DNA of 64,000 nt, taken from NCBI RefSeq assembly GCF_011046245.1, contig NZ_CP049244.1:372001-436000 (forward strand), read 5' to 3'. The position numbers and the translations under genes were made by a program. Position 1 is the stretch's first letter, and each line of letters opens with the position of its first letter. This DNA is from Allorhizobium pseudoryzae. Lineage in GTDB: Bacteria; Pseudomonadota; Alphaproteobacteria; Rhizobiales; Rhizobiaceae. Below, piece after piece: positions 34,150 through 42,998 of the stretch. The notes below the pieces were generated by a model, which saw nothing but the letters and a program-made list of their open reading frames with translations, did not search any database and was not told where the DNA came from.

Positions 34150-34560
34150 CTAGATCGTTGCGGGTTTCGTTGAGCGCACCGAGAACTCATGAGCCTGCTC
34201 GGTTGCACGGACCAGTTCAGCAAGCGATCTGACCTGCATCTTGCGCATCACATTCCCGCGATGCAGCTTCACGGTGATCTCACTGATGCCGAGTTGGAAT
34301 GCGATCTGCTTGTTCATGAGCCCCTTCACAACCGCTTCCAACACCTGTTGTTCTCTCAACGTCAACGTCTGAAATCGTGCCGTCAGCTCCTGAAAGCGAC
34401 GCGCCTCGCGACGTCGATCCGCATCACGTTCCAGAGCGGACAGAACAGCGTCAAGGATATCCTGATCACGAAATGGTTTTGCCAGGAAATCGACAGCCCC
34501 GGCTTTCATTGCACGAACGCTCATTGGTATATCGCCGAAGCCGGTCATAAAGACGATGGG
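34150..34560 (-). pseudogene. FixJ-family regulator truncated by IS21-type insertion
   Basis: From 34560 down to 34150 the reading frame encodes the end of a receiver (PIVFMTGFGDIPMSVRAMKAG, LAKPFRDQDILDAV) and a complete LuxR-type HTH (SEITVKLHRGNVMRKM), very similar to the FixJ-like protein at 4847-5482. The first part of the receiver, including the phosphoacceptor Asp, is missing because the IS begins at 34561. The frame continues through the IS end to an ATG at 34821, so a chimeric protein could be made. The missing 5' half is not present beyond the other end of the element, so it was deleted. Confidence 0.85.
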
Positions 34561-34697
34561 TGTCAATCGGCACGGAAACTTGACCCCATATCGGCGTCCA
34601 ATGTTGACCCCCATGTTGACGATCAGCACCTGGATCGCCCGGCGCTGGCCGGGGTTGCAGAGGGCGAACCAGGTGCGAGTGATGGGGCTCTTCGGCT

Positions 34698-35432
34698 TTA
34701 GCTTTGAGAGCGGTTTTTGAAGCGCCAGGACTCGTTGCCAGTTTCGACGATCTCGCAGTGATGGGTCAGCCTGTCGAGGAGCGCGGTGGTCATCTTGGCG
34801 TCGCCGAAGACGGTTGGCCATTCGCCGAACGCGAGATTGGTGGTGACGATGATGGATGTGCGCTCGTAAAGCCTGCTGATCAGATGGAATAGAAGCTGGC
34901 CGCCGGCCTGGGCGAAGGGCAGGTATCCGAGTTCGTCGAGGATGATGAAGTCCAGGCGGTTGAGATAATCCGCGGTCCGGCCTTGCTTGCCGCTGCGCGT
35001 CTCCGTCTCCAGCCGATTGACCAGATCGACGACATTGTAGAAGCGCCCGCGTGTGCCGTTGCGGATGAGCGCGCGGGCAATCGCGATGGCCAGGTGGCTC
35101 TTGCCGGTGCCCGTGCCGCCGACGAGAACAACATTGCGCTGATCGGCAACAAAGGCTCCGGTGGCCAGATCGCGGACAAGGCCTTCATTGACGGGTGTGT
35201 TGGCGAAGTCGAAGTCGTCGATGTCTTTGGCGAGCGGCAGTTTGGCGATGCTGAGCTGGTAGCGAATGGAGCGCGCCTGTTTCTCGGCGATCTCGGACTG
35301 CAGAAGATCGCCAACGATGCGCGGCGGTTCATGCTGGCGCTTGATGCCGTTGCCCATGACCTCGTCATAGGCGCTGCGCATGCCGTAGAGCTTCAAGGTG
35401 CTCATCAATTCCAGAACCTGTGTGCGTTCCAT
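34698..35432 (-). CDS. istB: IS21-family ATPase IstB
   Basis: This 244-residue AAA+ helper of IS21 transposition has Walker [13 protein letters not shown] at about 110 and Walker [13 protein letters not shown] at about 167, with the N-terminal helical domain of IstB. It assists target-DNA capture by IstA. Its ATG overlaps the end of istA by one base, so the two are translationally coupled. Apparently intact. Confidence 0.95.
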   Translation of the reverse strand: MERTQVLELMSTLKLYGMRSAYDEVMGNGIKRQHEPPRIVGDLLQSEIAEKQARSIRYQLSIAKLPLAKDIDDFDFANTPVNEGLVRDLATGAFVADQRNVVLVGGTGTGKSHLAIAIARALIRNGTRGRFYNVVDLVNRLETETRSGKQGRTADYLNRLDFIILDELGYLPFAQAGGQLLFHLISRLYERTSIIVTTNLAFGEWPTVFGDAKMTTALLDRLTHHCEIVETGNESWRFKNRSQS

Positions 35433-36943
35433 CAGCTTGCCCTCCTGAGGCTGTCATAGCGTGCGCAATCGGCGACCGGCTCATGGGTCAGCCGCAGTGC
35501 ATCGGGGATTTGTAGGGGCGCAGCCGGAGCCGGATCGCGACGACGCGCCAGGATGTTCAGAATGACGGCAGCCGAGCAGACACCCTGTTCAAGCGCCTCC
35601 TGACAGGCGGCCTCCACGGCCGTGATCCCGTCGCCTGGCACGCATCCGAGGATAGTAACCATTTGCCGATCGCCATCATCGACTGTCTTCAATCGCTTGC
35701 GGACCTTCTCCATCGCCGCTGGCATTACCCAGTCGCGGAACGGCGCGCCATTGCGAAGAGCGCCGGGTTTGCGGGCCAAGACAGGCACATAATGCCAGGG
35801 ATCATAGACCGTCTCGCCGCGTCCGAAGCTGCGCCGATGTTCGGCGATGACCGTGCCATCCTGCTTGACGACAATCCGGTCGGCATAGGCGTGGACTTCG
35901 ACCGGGCGGCCGACTGCCGTTGAGAGGACCGAGTATTTGTTGTTGTCGAAACGGACCGTGCAGGTCTTGGACACCGAGGCCGGAACGCAGTGAAAGCCGT
36001 CGAACGGACCGACATAGGGAACGAGACTGCCGCGCTCGGCCTCGAACATCTGCCAGATCGTCTGGTCGGCCTGTTCCGGATGGTTGTGCGCCTTGGCATA
36101 GGCAACACATTTATCGAGCAGCCAGACGTTCAATTCCTCAAGGCTCTTGACCCTCAGGCGCGGGGTGAAGAAGCGTTCGCGCACCAAGCCAACCTGGTTC
36201 TCGACCTGCCCCTTCTCCCAGCCGGAGGCGGGTGTGCAGGCGACAGGCTGAACGAGATAATGACTGCACATCTGCAGGAAACGGCGATTGTATAGCCGCT
36301 CCTTGCCGACGAACACGGCCTCCACTGCCGTCTTCATGTTGTCGTAGATGCCGCGTGTGCAGGTGCCACGGAAGAAGGCAAACGCCTTGTCGTGGGCGTC
36401 GAACACCATCTCCTGGCTCTCGCGCATATAGGCGCGGGCAAATATCATGCGGCTGTGGCAGAGCCGGACATGGGCGACCTTTACGGTCGTCGTCGTGCCA
36501 TTGATCAGCACGATCTCGTGGCTCCAATCGAACTGGTAGGCTTCGCCGGGTGCATAGTAGAGAGGCACATAAGCCTGCGCCGTCGCTGATCCGCGGTTCT
36601 TCGCCCAACCCTTGGCGTAACGGCGGATCGCATCATAGCTGCCGTCGTATCCGAGCGCCCGCAGCTCCTCGTAAATCCGGATCAGCGTCAGCCGTTCGCG
36701 CGATGGCCTGCCTTCGTTCGTCACGAGAAACTGCTCGATCTCCGCCTTCCAGGCCCCTGTCTTCGGCAAAGGTTGCCGCTCGCGCTCGTAAGAGAAGTCG
36801 GTCTCATCGGTGCGCAATATCTTGCGGACCGTGTTGCGGGAAACATGCAGTTCGCGGGCGATCTTCTTCATCGACCAGCCTTGAACATGAAAGGCCCGCC
36901 GGACGCGCGCAATCGTATCCACTCGCTTCAACTCCCTCTCCAT
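35432..36943 (-). CDS. istA: IS21-family transposase IstA
   Basis: This 503-residue DDE transposase has an N-terminal HTH (about 10-50: [25 protein letters not shown]), a second DNA-binding region, a retroviral-integrase-like core starting near YQFDWSHE (first Asp), with YDNMKTAV (second Asp) and a Glu in [12 protein letters not shown], then a beta-barrel. All three acidic residues are visible and the frame is uninterrupted, so the element may be active. Confidence 0.95.
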   Translation of the reverse strand: MERELKRVDTIARVRRAFHVQGWSMKKIARELHVSRNTVRKILRTDETDFSYERERQPLPKTGAWKAEIEQFLVTNEGRPSRERLTLIRIYEELRALGYDGSYDAIRRYAKGWAKNRGSATAQAYVPLYYAPGEAYQFDWSHEIVLINGTTTTVKVAHVRLCHSRMIFARAYMRESQEMVFDAHDKAFAFFRGTCTRGIYDNMKTAVEAVFVGKERLYNRRFLQMCSHYLVQPVACTPASGWEKGQVENQVGLVRERFFTPRLRVKSLEELNVWLLDKCVAYAKAHNHPEQADQTIWQMFEAERGSLVPYVGPFDGFHCVPASVSKTCTVRFDNNKYSVLSTAVGRPVEVHAYADRIVVKQDGTVIAEHRRSFGRGETVYDPWHYVPVLARKPGALRNGAPFRDWVMPAAMEKVRKRLKTVDDGDRQMVTILGCVPGDGITAVEAACQEALEQGVCSAAVILNILARRRDPAPAAPLQIPDALRLTHEPVADCARYDSLRRAS

Positions 36944-37039
36944 CCGCCGTCAAAAGACGGATGGTCAGATAAATCCGAAGGGGGTCAAAATTGGACGCCG
37001 ATTACCCCGCTAATGGGGTCAATTTTGCACGCCGAAACA

Positions 37040-37148
37040 CAAGCGGCCGAGCGGCTCGCATAAACAGGCCGGATACACGACCGCAAGCACCGTCTCTGCC
37101 GTGACGTTCAAATTACTCCTTGCAAACCGGGAGCGGTCCATACACATC
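37040..37148. other. Trailer between IS21 element and CRISPR repeats
   Basis: This 109-base sequence follows the last (distal) CRISPR repeat when read on the minus strand. It contains the stop codon of the chimeric cas3 frame (at 37113) and no gene. Confidence 0.5.
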
Positions 37149-38408
37149 GTTTCGATCCACGCCTCCGCGAGGGAGGCGACGTTTCTCCAGCGACCCGCCA
37201 CCATTTCCAACGAAGTTTCGATCCACGCCTCCGCGAGGGAGGCGACTTTCGAGATCGACGACAGGAGAGCCGTCCAAGCAATCGTTTCGATCCACGCCTC
37301 CGCGAGGGAGGCGACGGGTGCGGGACGGTCGGGCGGAGAACAGGCTCTCGAACAGTTGCACATTCGTGGTGACGATGACCGGAGCCGCCCAATCCTCCAT
37401 CGCCAGCTTCAGCTTGTCGCGCCGCTCCCGCGCTTGAAACTTCTCCTCGTCAATATTCGAGTGATGTTCCAGCACATGCTCGTCGCCCAGGACACTGCGG
37501 AAGATGGCGGCTGCCTGGTCGATGATCGAGGTAAAGGGAATGGCGTAGATGATGCGTTGATGACCATGGGCTTTGGCATGATCCAGCGCAAAGCCGAGCG
37601 AGGCGAGCGTCTTGCCGCCGCCAGTTGGCACGGTCAGGGTGAACAGGCCGGGCCGGGCGGTCGCCTTGCTGCGCACGTGCGACAGGATGTGGGCACGCAG
37701 ATCATTCAGTGCACCGCCCTTGCCGGATGTCCCGGACCGGCCGGAAAGGCCAGCCATGTGCGCCTCAAAACGTTCCCAAAAATCCGGGATCAGATCTTGC
37801 AGAGGCGGCCAGTCGCGATCCGCCTGCCGCTCGCCCTGAGAGACATAGAAGGCCTCGGTATCCCTGAAATCTGCATCAACCAGACACGAAAAGACCATTC
37901 GCCCAACAAAGGACAGGGCGAAACCCTGGCGCTCGCGGTCCTCGACCACAAAGCGCGTCAGGTTGTCTGCCATGCCGGAGATGCGAGCGGCAAGGTCGTC
38001 CCCCAACTCGTTGCGCCAGGCGTCAGCGATCCTGAGAGGCTGCCCGATCCGCAGGTTGAAACTCCCCCCGGTGGCATTGTCGCGATCCGGCAGGCCGGCA
38101 TGGTGGCCGAGAATGGCATAGGCGATGATTTCCGCCACGGCCTTGTCCGGCCCTTGCGCAAGATCGCGCAGCACCTTGGCGCCAGCTGTCGAATGGTCTA
38201 CCGACGCGCCCTGTCCTGCAATATAGGCCTGAAAGGCAGGATCATATTTGCCGAGATCATGAAACAGGCCGGCAACATAGGCTGCGCGCGCCAAACCGAT
38301 CTTCTCACCGAAACTGCCGGACAGCCGGGCAACATTCAGCAGATGCGCATCAAGCCTCTGCCAATCGCTCCTGTCTCCGCAATTGCCGCTGTGACCAAAG
38401 TAAATCAC
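37113..38408 (-). pseudogene. cas3: Truncated type I-C cas3 fused in frame to the CRISPR array
   Basis: Residues 1-364 are the first half of Cas3: an HD nuclease domain (His6, His50-Asp51 in GLFHDLGKY, DHSTAG with His72, His102-His103 in GHHAG) and the start of the superfamily 2 helicase (Walker A VPTGGGKT at about 260-267; TTNVQLFESLFSARPSRT). At 37315 the coding sequence passes straight into CRISPR repeats and spacers and stops at 37113, so helicase motif II (DEAH) and all later parts are lost. cas5, cas8c, cas7, cas4, cas1 and cas2 are absent. A GTG at 38408 gives the normal Cas3 start (IYFGHSGN). A nuclease without helicase might still be made, but CRISPR interference is not possible from this locus alone. 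Confidence 0.88.
37149..37315 (-). CRISPR. Type I-C-like CRISPR array: 3 repeats, 2 spacers
   Basis: Three identical 32-base repeats lie at 37149-37180, 37215-37246 and 37284-37315. On the minus strand each starts GTCGCCTCCCTCGCG and ends GTGGATCGAAAC, the form of type I-C repeats. The two spacers are 34 bases (37181-37214) and 37 bases (37247-37283). Read on the minus strand, the first repeat directly abuts cas3 coding sequence with no leader and no spacer between them. The repeats are in frame with cas3 and add RLPRGGVDRN three times to its protein. The array has probably lost its leader by deletion and cannot grow. Confidence 0.9.
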
Positions 38409-38952
38409 AATCCAACCTATCGGCCGCCGCCTTGAATGGCGACCGCCCCCATGGATGCGTCGTGCAAAACTGGTATTGTATAAATCGGAGCACTTTACAA
38501 TCCAAGGATGCGCCAAGGACGTTTAAATGGGCATCGCGCGCACTGGATCCGAAATCCATCAAAGACATCGTCAAGCAACGCGTGCCCACGTCTGGTGATA
38601 TCGGATCGTGTCGTTGCTGATGGCGAGGTCTCAGGCGCTCCAGCGGCAAGTGCGGCTTTCAGCAATCCGCGCCATGGATCGGAACCCACCAATCCGATTA
38701 GGCGGTCTCTTTTCTGACGACCAAGCTCCGAATGAAAAATTGGATCAGATCTTGACAAAAGCCAATTATGGCTCGTCCGACGCAGACTGTCTCCGCGTAG
38801 CACGTCAGCTTCGCTACCTCTAGGTGAAACAGCACAACAAAGCCCGTGCATCGGCACATTAGCACGGCCTGCTTTAGAATCTGTTAACCATAAGAAGGAA
38901 CTATAACCCAGTATCGTCAACACCTTGCGGCATTCCCCGAGGCGTAATCTAG
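38409..38952. other. Upstream region of cas3 remnant; no supported gene
   Basis: These 544 bases lie between the cas3 start and the left end of the IS5-type element. Short open frames occur on both strands but have no recognisable domain, and the promoter of the cas operon is expected here on the minus strand. No intact gene is supported. Confidence 0.5.
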
Positions 38953-39800
38953 GTCCTGTTGACAAAGTGGATTCCCAAATCAGCGGAAGCATGATTCAAG
39001 ACTGCTTTTTAGGAGGCAGCTTTGGCTCGTGGCGACCTGACGGATATGGAGTGGCGGATCATTGAGGGTCTGTTACCCACCGAACGTGGTAGGAAATCCC
39101 GGCCCTCGCACGATAATCGACGATACCTGAACGGTATGCTGCATGTTCTTCGGGTCGGCTGCCCCTGGCGCGATATGCATGAGCGCTACGGAAAGTGGAA
39201 CTCGGTCTATGTACGCTTTCGCCGTTGGGCCGAACAGGGCGTGTGGGACGCTCTTCTTGAGACCTTGGTCGAACTTGGGCTAACGGATGACTGGCAGCAC
39301 ATGATCGACAGCACCACGGTTCGCGGCCATTCGCAGGCTGCGGGCGCTAAAGGGGGACTTATCAGGAGGCTTTTGGTCGATCACGCGGCGGCTTTACGAC
39401 GAAAATCCACGCCCGAGCAGACGGTCAGGGACGCCCTCTTGGCTTCATCCTGACGGGCGGAGAGGTTTCGGACTACAACGCCGTTCCGGACCTGCTGGCG
39501 ATACCGGTCGGCAAACCGAGGCTGTTCCTTGCCGATAAAGGCTATGACGGCGATTTCCTGCGTGAAGAACTCCTGATCCACGGGATCAGGCCCGTCATTC
39601 CGCCGAAGGCCAACCGGAAGAACCCGCCTGCCTGCGACTTCCGGGCATACAAGGATCGAAACCGCATAGAGCGGATGTTCAACCGCCTCAAGCAGTTCCG
39701 TCGCATCGCGACCCGATACGACAAGACCCGAAAATCCTTCGCAGCATTCCTTGCCCTGGCCGCCGCAAAGATATGGCTGCCATACTTTGTCAACAGAACC
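38953..39800 (+). mobile_element. IS5-family (IS427-like) insertion sequence, 848 bp
   Basis: The inverted ends GGTCCTGTTGACAAAGT (left) and GGTTCTGTTGACAAAGT (right, read inward) differ at one base. A TA dinucleotide at each side suggests the 2-bp target duplication of the IS427 group. The element holds one transposase gene in two overlapping frames. It ends 24 bases before the TTG start of bcsN, so it separates the cellulose operon from whatever promoter was upstream. Confidence 0.9.
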
Positions 39801-39803
39801 TAG
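39022..39803 (+). CDS. IS5-family transposase, two frames joined by -1 frameshift
   Basis: The first frame (39022-39453) encodes MARGDLTDMEWRIIEGLLP..., the N-terminal DUF4096-like part with HMIDSTTVRGHSQAAGAKGG (first catalytic Asp). The conserved continuation (EAFGRSRGGFTTKIHARADG, FLADKGYDGDFLREEL, and RNRIERMFNRLKQFRRIATRYDK with the last acidic residue) is in the -1 frame, up to a TAG at 39801-39803 that lies just past the IS end. A slip at the AAAGGGGGA run near 39349-39357 would join them, as in IS427-type elements that use programmed frameshifting; a simple mutation cannot be excluded. Confidence 0.88.
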
Positions 39804-39823
39804 TTCTTTTCAAGGGAAAGTTT

Positions 39824-40807
39824 TTGATCGAGGCGCGATTGACATTTGTGGCGCTCATGCTGGCATTGGTGGGATGCAGCACGACCGGTGGCGTCAGACA
39901 GCCAAGCGGGCCTGAACTCGTGGCGGCCGACAAGGCGCTCATCATGCCTCCCCCCGGCGGACCCGGGATTGTCGGCGTCGTGCAACAGTCGCATGAAAAC
40001 GGCACCGAGCAGACCGTGTCGCTGACAACCGTCTCCCGCATCCCCGGACAGAACTACCTCAAGATCAGTTTCTCGGGCGGTCGCGACGCCGAACAACCCA
40101 CAAGCATTGCCTATCGGCCACTGGGTGAAGCGACGCTGCGCACAGAAATGAATGCTGCGGCACCAGGCGTGCAACTGACCCGCTCCACGCTTTATCTGCA
40201 GAACGCCTACGGGCCGTTCGGCTATGCTTCAGGGCATAGCCGCCATGGCGACGTGTGCATCTATGGTTGGCAGCAGCTTCGGTCCCGCTCGACAGGGAAC
40301 GGCTTCGGGCGCGATTTCGGCATGATTCAGGTTCGCCTGCGCCTGTGTGACAACAGGGCGACCGAGAACGAACTGCTGAGTGTTCTTTACGGATATACGA
40401 TTGTGGGTGGTTTTCAGGGAGAGATCTGGAACCCCTACGGAAGCCCGGCCCCGATCGATCCCCGTCTTGGCCAGACCGGACAGCCGATCTATCCGACACC
40501 AGACGCGGCAGCACGCCTGGCAGCCTTCGGATACTCTGCGGCCACTCCGATCACGACCAACTCGATACGCCCCGTTGCGGACCGGACCGTGCGCGCATCC
40601 ACCGCACCCCACCCAACGCCGGCCCCCGCCCACCGCGTCCCGGTTCCAGGCGTTGAGGCCGGCGTCATCACCATCCCATCACCGCCAGCGGACGCCTCCG
40701 TCACCGGAAACGCGACGTCCGTGGTGGTTCCGTCACCTGACTGCATAGGCACGACAGCCATACCGGCAGCGTGCTCCAACAAAGGCGGTAGCAAACCCTC
40801 GCGGTGA
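39824..40807 (+). CDS. bcsN: Cellulose biosynthesis lipoprotein BcsN
   Basis: This protein of about 327 residues has a lipoprotein signal (LTFVALMLALVGC, lipobox LVGC) and belongs to the BcsN family found upstream of bcsA in rhizobial cellulose operons; its biochemical role is unknown. The C-terminal third is rich in Pro, Ala and Thr. A TTG at 39824 preceded by AAGGGAAAG gives a good start; upstream in-frame codons belong to the insertion sequence. It is the first gene of the bcs operon, and bcsA follows within 30 bases. Confidence 0.8.
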   Translation: MIEARLTFVALMLALVGCSTTGGVRQPSGPELVAADKALIMPPPGGPGIVGVVQQSHENGTEQTVSLTTVSRIPGQNYLKISFSGGRDAEQPTSIAYRPLGEATLRTEMNAAAPGVQLTRSTLYLQNAYGPFGYASGHSRHGDVCIYGWQQLRSRSTGNGFGRDFGMIQVRLRLCDNRATENELLSVLYGYTIVGGFQGEIWNPYGSPAPIDPRLGQTGQPIYPTPDAAARLAAFGYSAATPITTNSIRPVADRTVRASTAPHPTPAPAHRVPVPGVEAGVITIPSPPADASVTGNATSVVVPSPDCIGTTAIPAACSNKGGSKPSR

Positions 40808-40835
40808 AACGCGGATGTCTACCGAAGGAATAACG

Positions 40836-42998
40836 ATGCGTAATGCGCCAAGCATCATTGTGTGGTCGATCATGGCGATTTGCGTCATTGGCCTTATCAC
40901 GCTCCCCGTCAATCTGCAGACGCAGTTGATCGTGAGCGTGATTGTGGTTGCCATCATGGCCGCCCTCAAGATCCTGGGCGTCGGAGGACGCTGGCGGCTT
41001 GTGGCCCTCGCCTTCGGCATGGCCATTGTCTGGCGCTACGTCTATTGGCGCACCACGGAAACACTGCCGCCCATCAATCAGCCGGAGAACTTCATCCCCG
41101 GGCTTTTGCTGTACCTGGCGGAGATCTACAGCGTCATGATGCTGGCGCTCAGTCTGTTCATTGTTGCCATGCCCCTCGACTCGCGTCCGTCGCGAGCAGC
41201 GCGACAAAAGACTTTTCCTTCGGTCGATGTGTTCATTCCGACCTACAACGAAGACCCCGTTCTTCTGGCCAACACGCTGGCCGCGGCAAAGGCGATCGAT
41301 TATCCGGCTGACCGGCTGACCGTGTGGCTTCTGGATGACGGCGGTACGATCCAAAAGCGAAATTCGACGGATGTGCGAGAGTCCGAAACGGCACTGTCGC
41401 GTCACGCCGAACTGACCCGTCTTTGCGACGCGCTCGGCGTGCGCTACCTCACGCGCGAACGCAACGAGCATGCAAAGGCCGGCAATCTCAACAACGGGCT
41501 TCAGCACTCAACGGGCGAACTCATTGCCGTGTTCGATGCCGACCACGCACCCGCACGCGACTTTCTCCTGGAAACGGTCGGATATTTTGAAGACGATCCG
41601 AAGCTCTTTCTGGTGCAGACCCCGCATTTCTTCCTCAATCCGGATCCGCTGGAGCGCAACCTACGAACCTTTGAGCGGATGCCAAGCGAAAACGAGATGT
41701 TCTACGGCATTATTCAGCGCGGACTGGATAAATGGAATGCGTCGTTCTTTTGCGGATCGGCAGCGGTTCTCAGCCGGAAAGCCCTTGATACAACAAAGGG
41801 CTTCAGCGGTCTGAGCATCACGGAAGATTGTGAAACCGCTCTTGAACTGCACAGTGCCGGGTGGAACAGCATCTACGTCGACAAGCCATTGGTCGCCGGC
41901 CTGCAGCCTGCGACCTTCGCAAGCTTCATCAGCCAGCGCAGCCGGTGGGCGCAGGGCATGATGCAGATACTTCGCTTTCGCAGACCGTTCCTCAAGCATG
42001 GCCTCACCCTGCCCCAGCGCTTCTGTTACATGTCGTCGACGCTGTTCTGGCTCTTTCCGTTTCCGAGAACGATTTTCCTGGTGGCGCCGCTGTTCTACCT
42101 GTTTTTCGATCTTGAGATCTTCACCGCGTCGGGCGGCGAATTTCTGGCCTATACGCTTTCCTACATGCTCGTGAACCTGATGATGCAGAACTATCTCTAC
42201 GGCTCATTCCGGTGGCCGTGGATCTCCGAGCTCTACGAATTCGTGCAGACCATCCATCTGCTGCCGGCGCTCATCTCCGTCATGCTGAACCCGCGCAAAC
42301 CGACGTTCAAGGTCACCGCCAAGGACGAATCCGTTTCCGTCAGCCGCCTGTCCGAGATCAGTCGCCCCTTCTTCATCATTTTCGCGGTGCAGGTCGTGGC
42401 GCTCGTGGTCACGATCTACCAGATCTATGCCGAGCCCTACAAAGCCGACGTGACATTGGTGGTCGGCGGCTGGAATCTCCTCAATCTCATTCTTGCCGGC
42501 TGCGCACTGGGAGTCGTGTCGGAACGCGGCGAAAAATCCTCGTCGCAGCGCGTTCGCGTGCGCCGCCGCTGTGAATTCGGCATCGAAGACCAATGGTATC
42601 CGGCCTCCATTGACGACGTTTCCGTCGGGGGGGCGGGGCTGCAGGTTTTCGGGCGCGATCTTCCCTCGATCTCGAAAGGCACCGAAGCGCAGATCCGTTT
42701 TCGCTCCCATAGCCAGACTGATCCAGTCGTCCTGCCGATTTTGGTAAGACACGTTAGCACGCAGGCCACGGGCGACGCGGCGCTCATCGGCTGCCAATAC
42801 AGGCCAAGGGACCCGCAGGACCACAGGTGGATCGCCGACCTCATTTTCGCAAATTCCGAGCAGTGGGAGGAGTTCCAGCAAACTCGCCGGCGTAACCCGG
42901 GCATTCTGCAAGGCACGATCTGGTTTGTGGGCCTGTCGCTTTTCCAGACCAGCCGTGGCTTGATTTACCTGTTCCGCGGGATGGGAAGGAGCAAATGA
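40836..42998 (+). CDS. bcsA: Cellulose synthase catalytic subunit BcsA
   Basis: This inner-membrane GT2 glycosyltransferase of about 720 residues makes beta-1,4-glucan from UDP-glucose. Synthase motifs are present in order: LLDDGG, FDADHAP (DxD), FFCGSAAVL, ITEDCET (TED catalytic base) and QRSRWAQG (Q-x-x-R-W). About eight membrane helices flank the catalytic domain. A PilZ domain near the C-terminus has RVRVRRR and DVSVGGAGL, the cyclic-di-GMP motifs, so it should be activated by c-di-GMP. ATG 40836 has GAAGGAATAACG before it; an ATG at 40815 is possible. It overlaps bcsB by 4 bases. Confidence 0.95.
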   Translation: MRNAPSIIVWSIMAICVIGLITLPVNLQTQLIVSVIVVAIMAALKILGVGGRWRLVALAFGMAIVWRYVYWRTTETLPPINQPENFIPGLLLYLAEIYSVMMLALSLFIVAMPLDSRPSRAARQKTFPSVDVFIPTYNEDPVLLANTLAAAKAIDYPADRLTVWLLDDGGTIQKRNSTDVRESETALSRHAELTRLCDALGVRYLTRERNEHAKAGNLNNGLQHSTGELIAVFDADHAPARDFLLETVGYFEDDPKLFLVQTPHFFLNPDPLERNLRTFERMPSENEMFYGIIQRGLDKWNASFFCGSAAVLSRKALDTTKGFSGLSITEDCETALELHSAGWNSIYVDKPLVAGLQPATFASFISQRSRWAQGMMQILRFRRPFLKHGLTLPQRFCYMSSTLFWLFPFPRTIFLVAPLFYLFFDLEIFTASGGEFLAYTLSYMLVNLMMQNYLYGSFRWPWISELYEFVQTIHLLPALISVMLNPRKPTFKVTAKDESVSVSRLSEISRPFFIIFAVQVVALVVTIYQIYAEPYKADVTLVVGGWNLLNLILAGCALGVVSERGEKSSSQRVRVRRRCEFGIEDQWYPASIDDVSVGGAGLQVFGRDLPSISKGTEAQIRFRSHSQTDPVVLPILVRHVSTQATGDAALIGCQYRPRDPQDHRWIADLIFANSEQWEEFQQTRRRNPGILQGTIWFVGLSLFQTSRGLIYLFRGMGRSK

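Larger units (their letters stand above)
34561..37039 (-). mobile_element. IS21-family insertion sequence (about 2.48 kb)
   Basis: The element carries istA and istB on the minus strand. Its ends are imperfect inverted repeats beginning TGT: the left end starts TGTCAATCGGCACGG and then TTGACCCC; the right end, read inward, starts TGTTTCGGCGTGCAAA and then TTGACCCC. Each end has a second inner copy of the TTGACCCC block with CGGCGTCCAA, the multiple terminal repeats usual in IS21. Flanks differ (AGACGATGGG on the left, CAAGCGGCCG on the right), so there is no target duplication, pointing to an adjacent deletion after insertion. Confidence 0.85.

Noticed and set aside
35432..36943. Possible CRISPR-associated transposon linking the IS21-type genes with the cas remnant.
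   Set aside because: The genes are an ordinary istA/istB pair with their own terminal repeats; the neighbouring cas3 half is a type I-C nuclease fragment with no Cascade genes, and nothing connects them functionally.
37181..37283. The two spacers as self-targeting spacers against DNA in this window.
   Set aside because: By eye I found no matching protospacer elsewhere in the window; a full database search is needed and was not possible.
38495..38992. A 165-codon minus-strand frame between cas3 and the IS5-type element.
   Set aside because: Its N-terminal part is the IS end itself and the rest has no recognisable domain, so it is probably not a gene.
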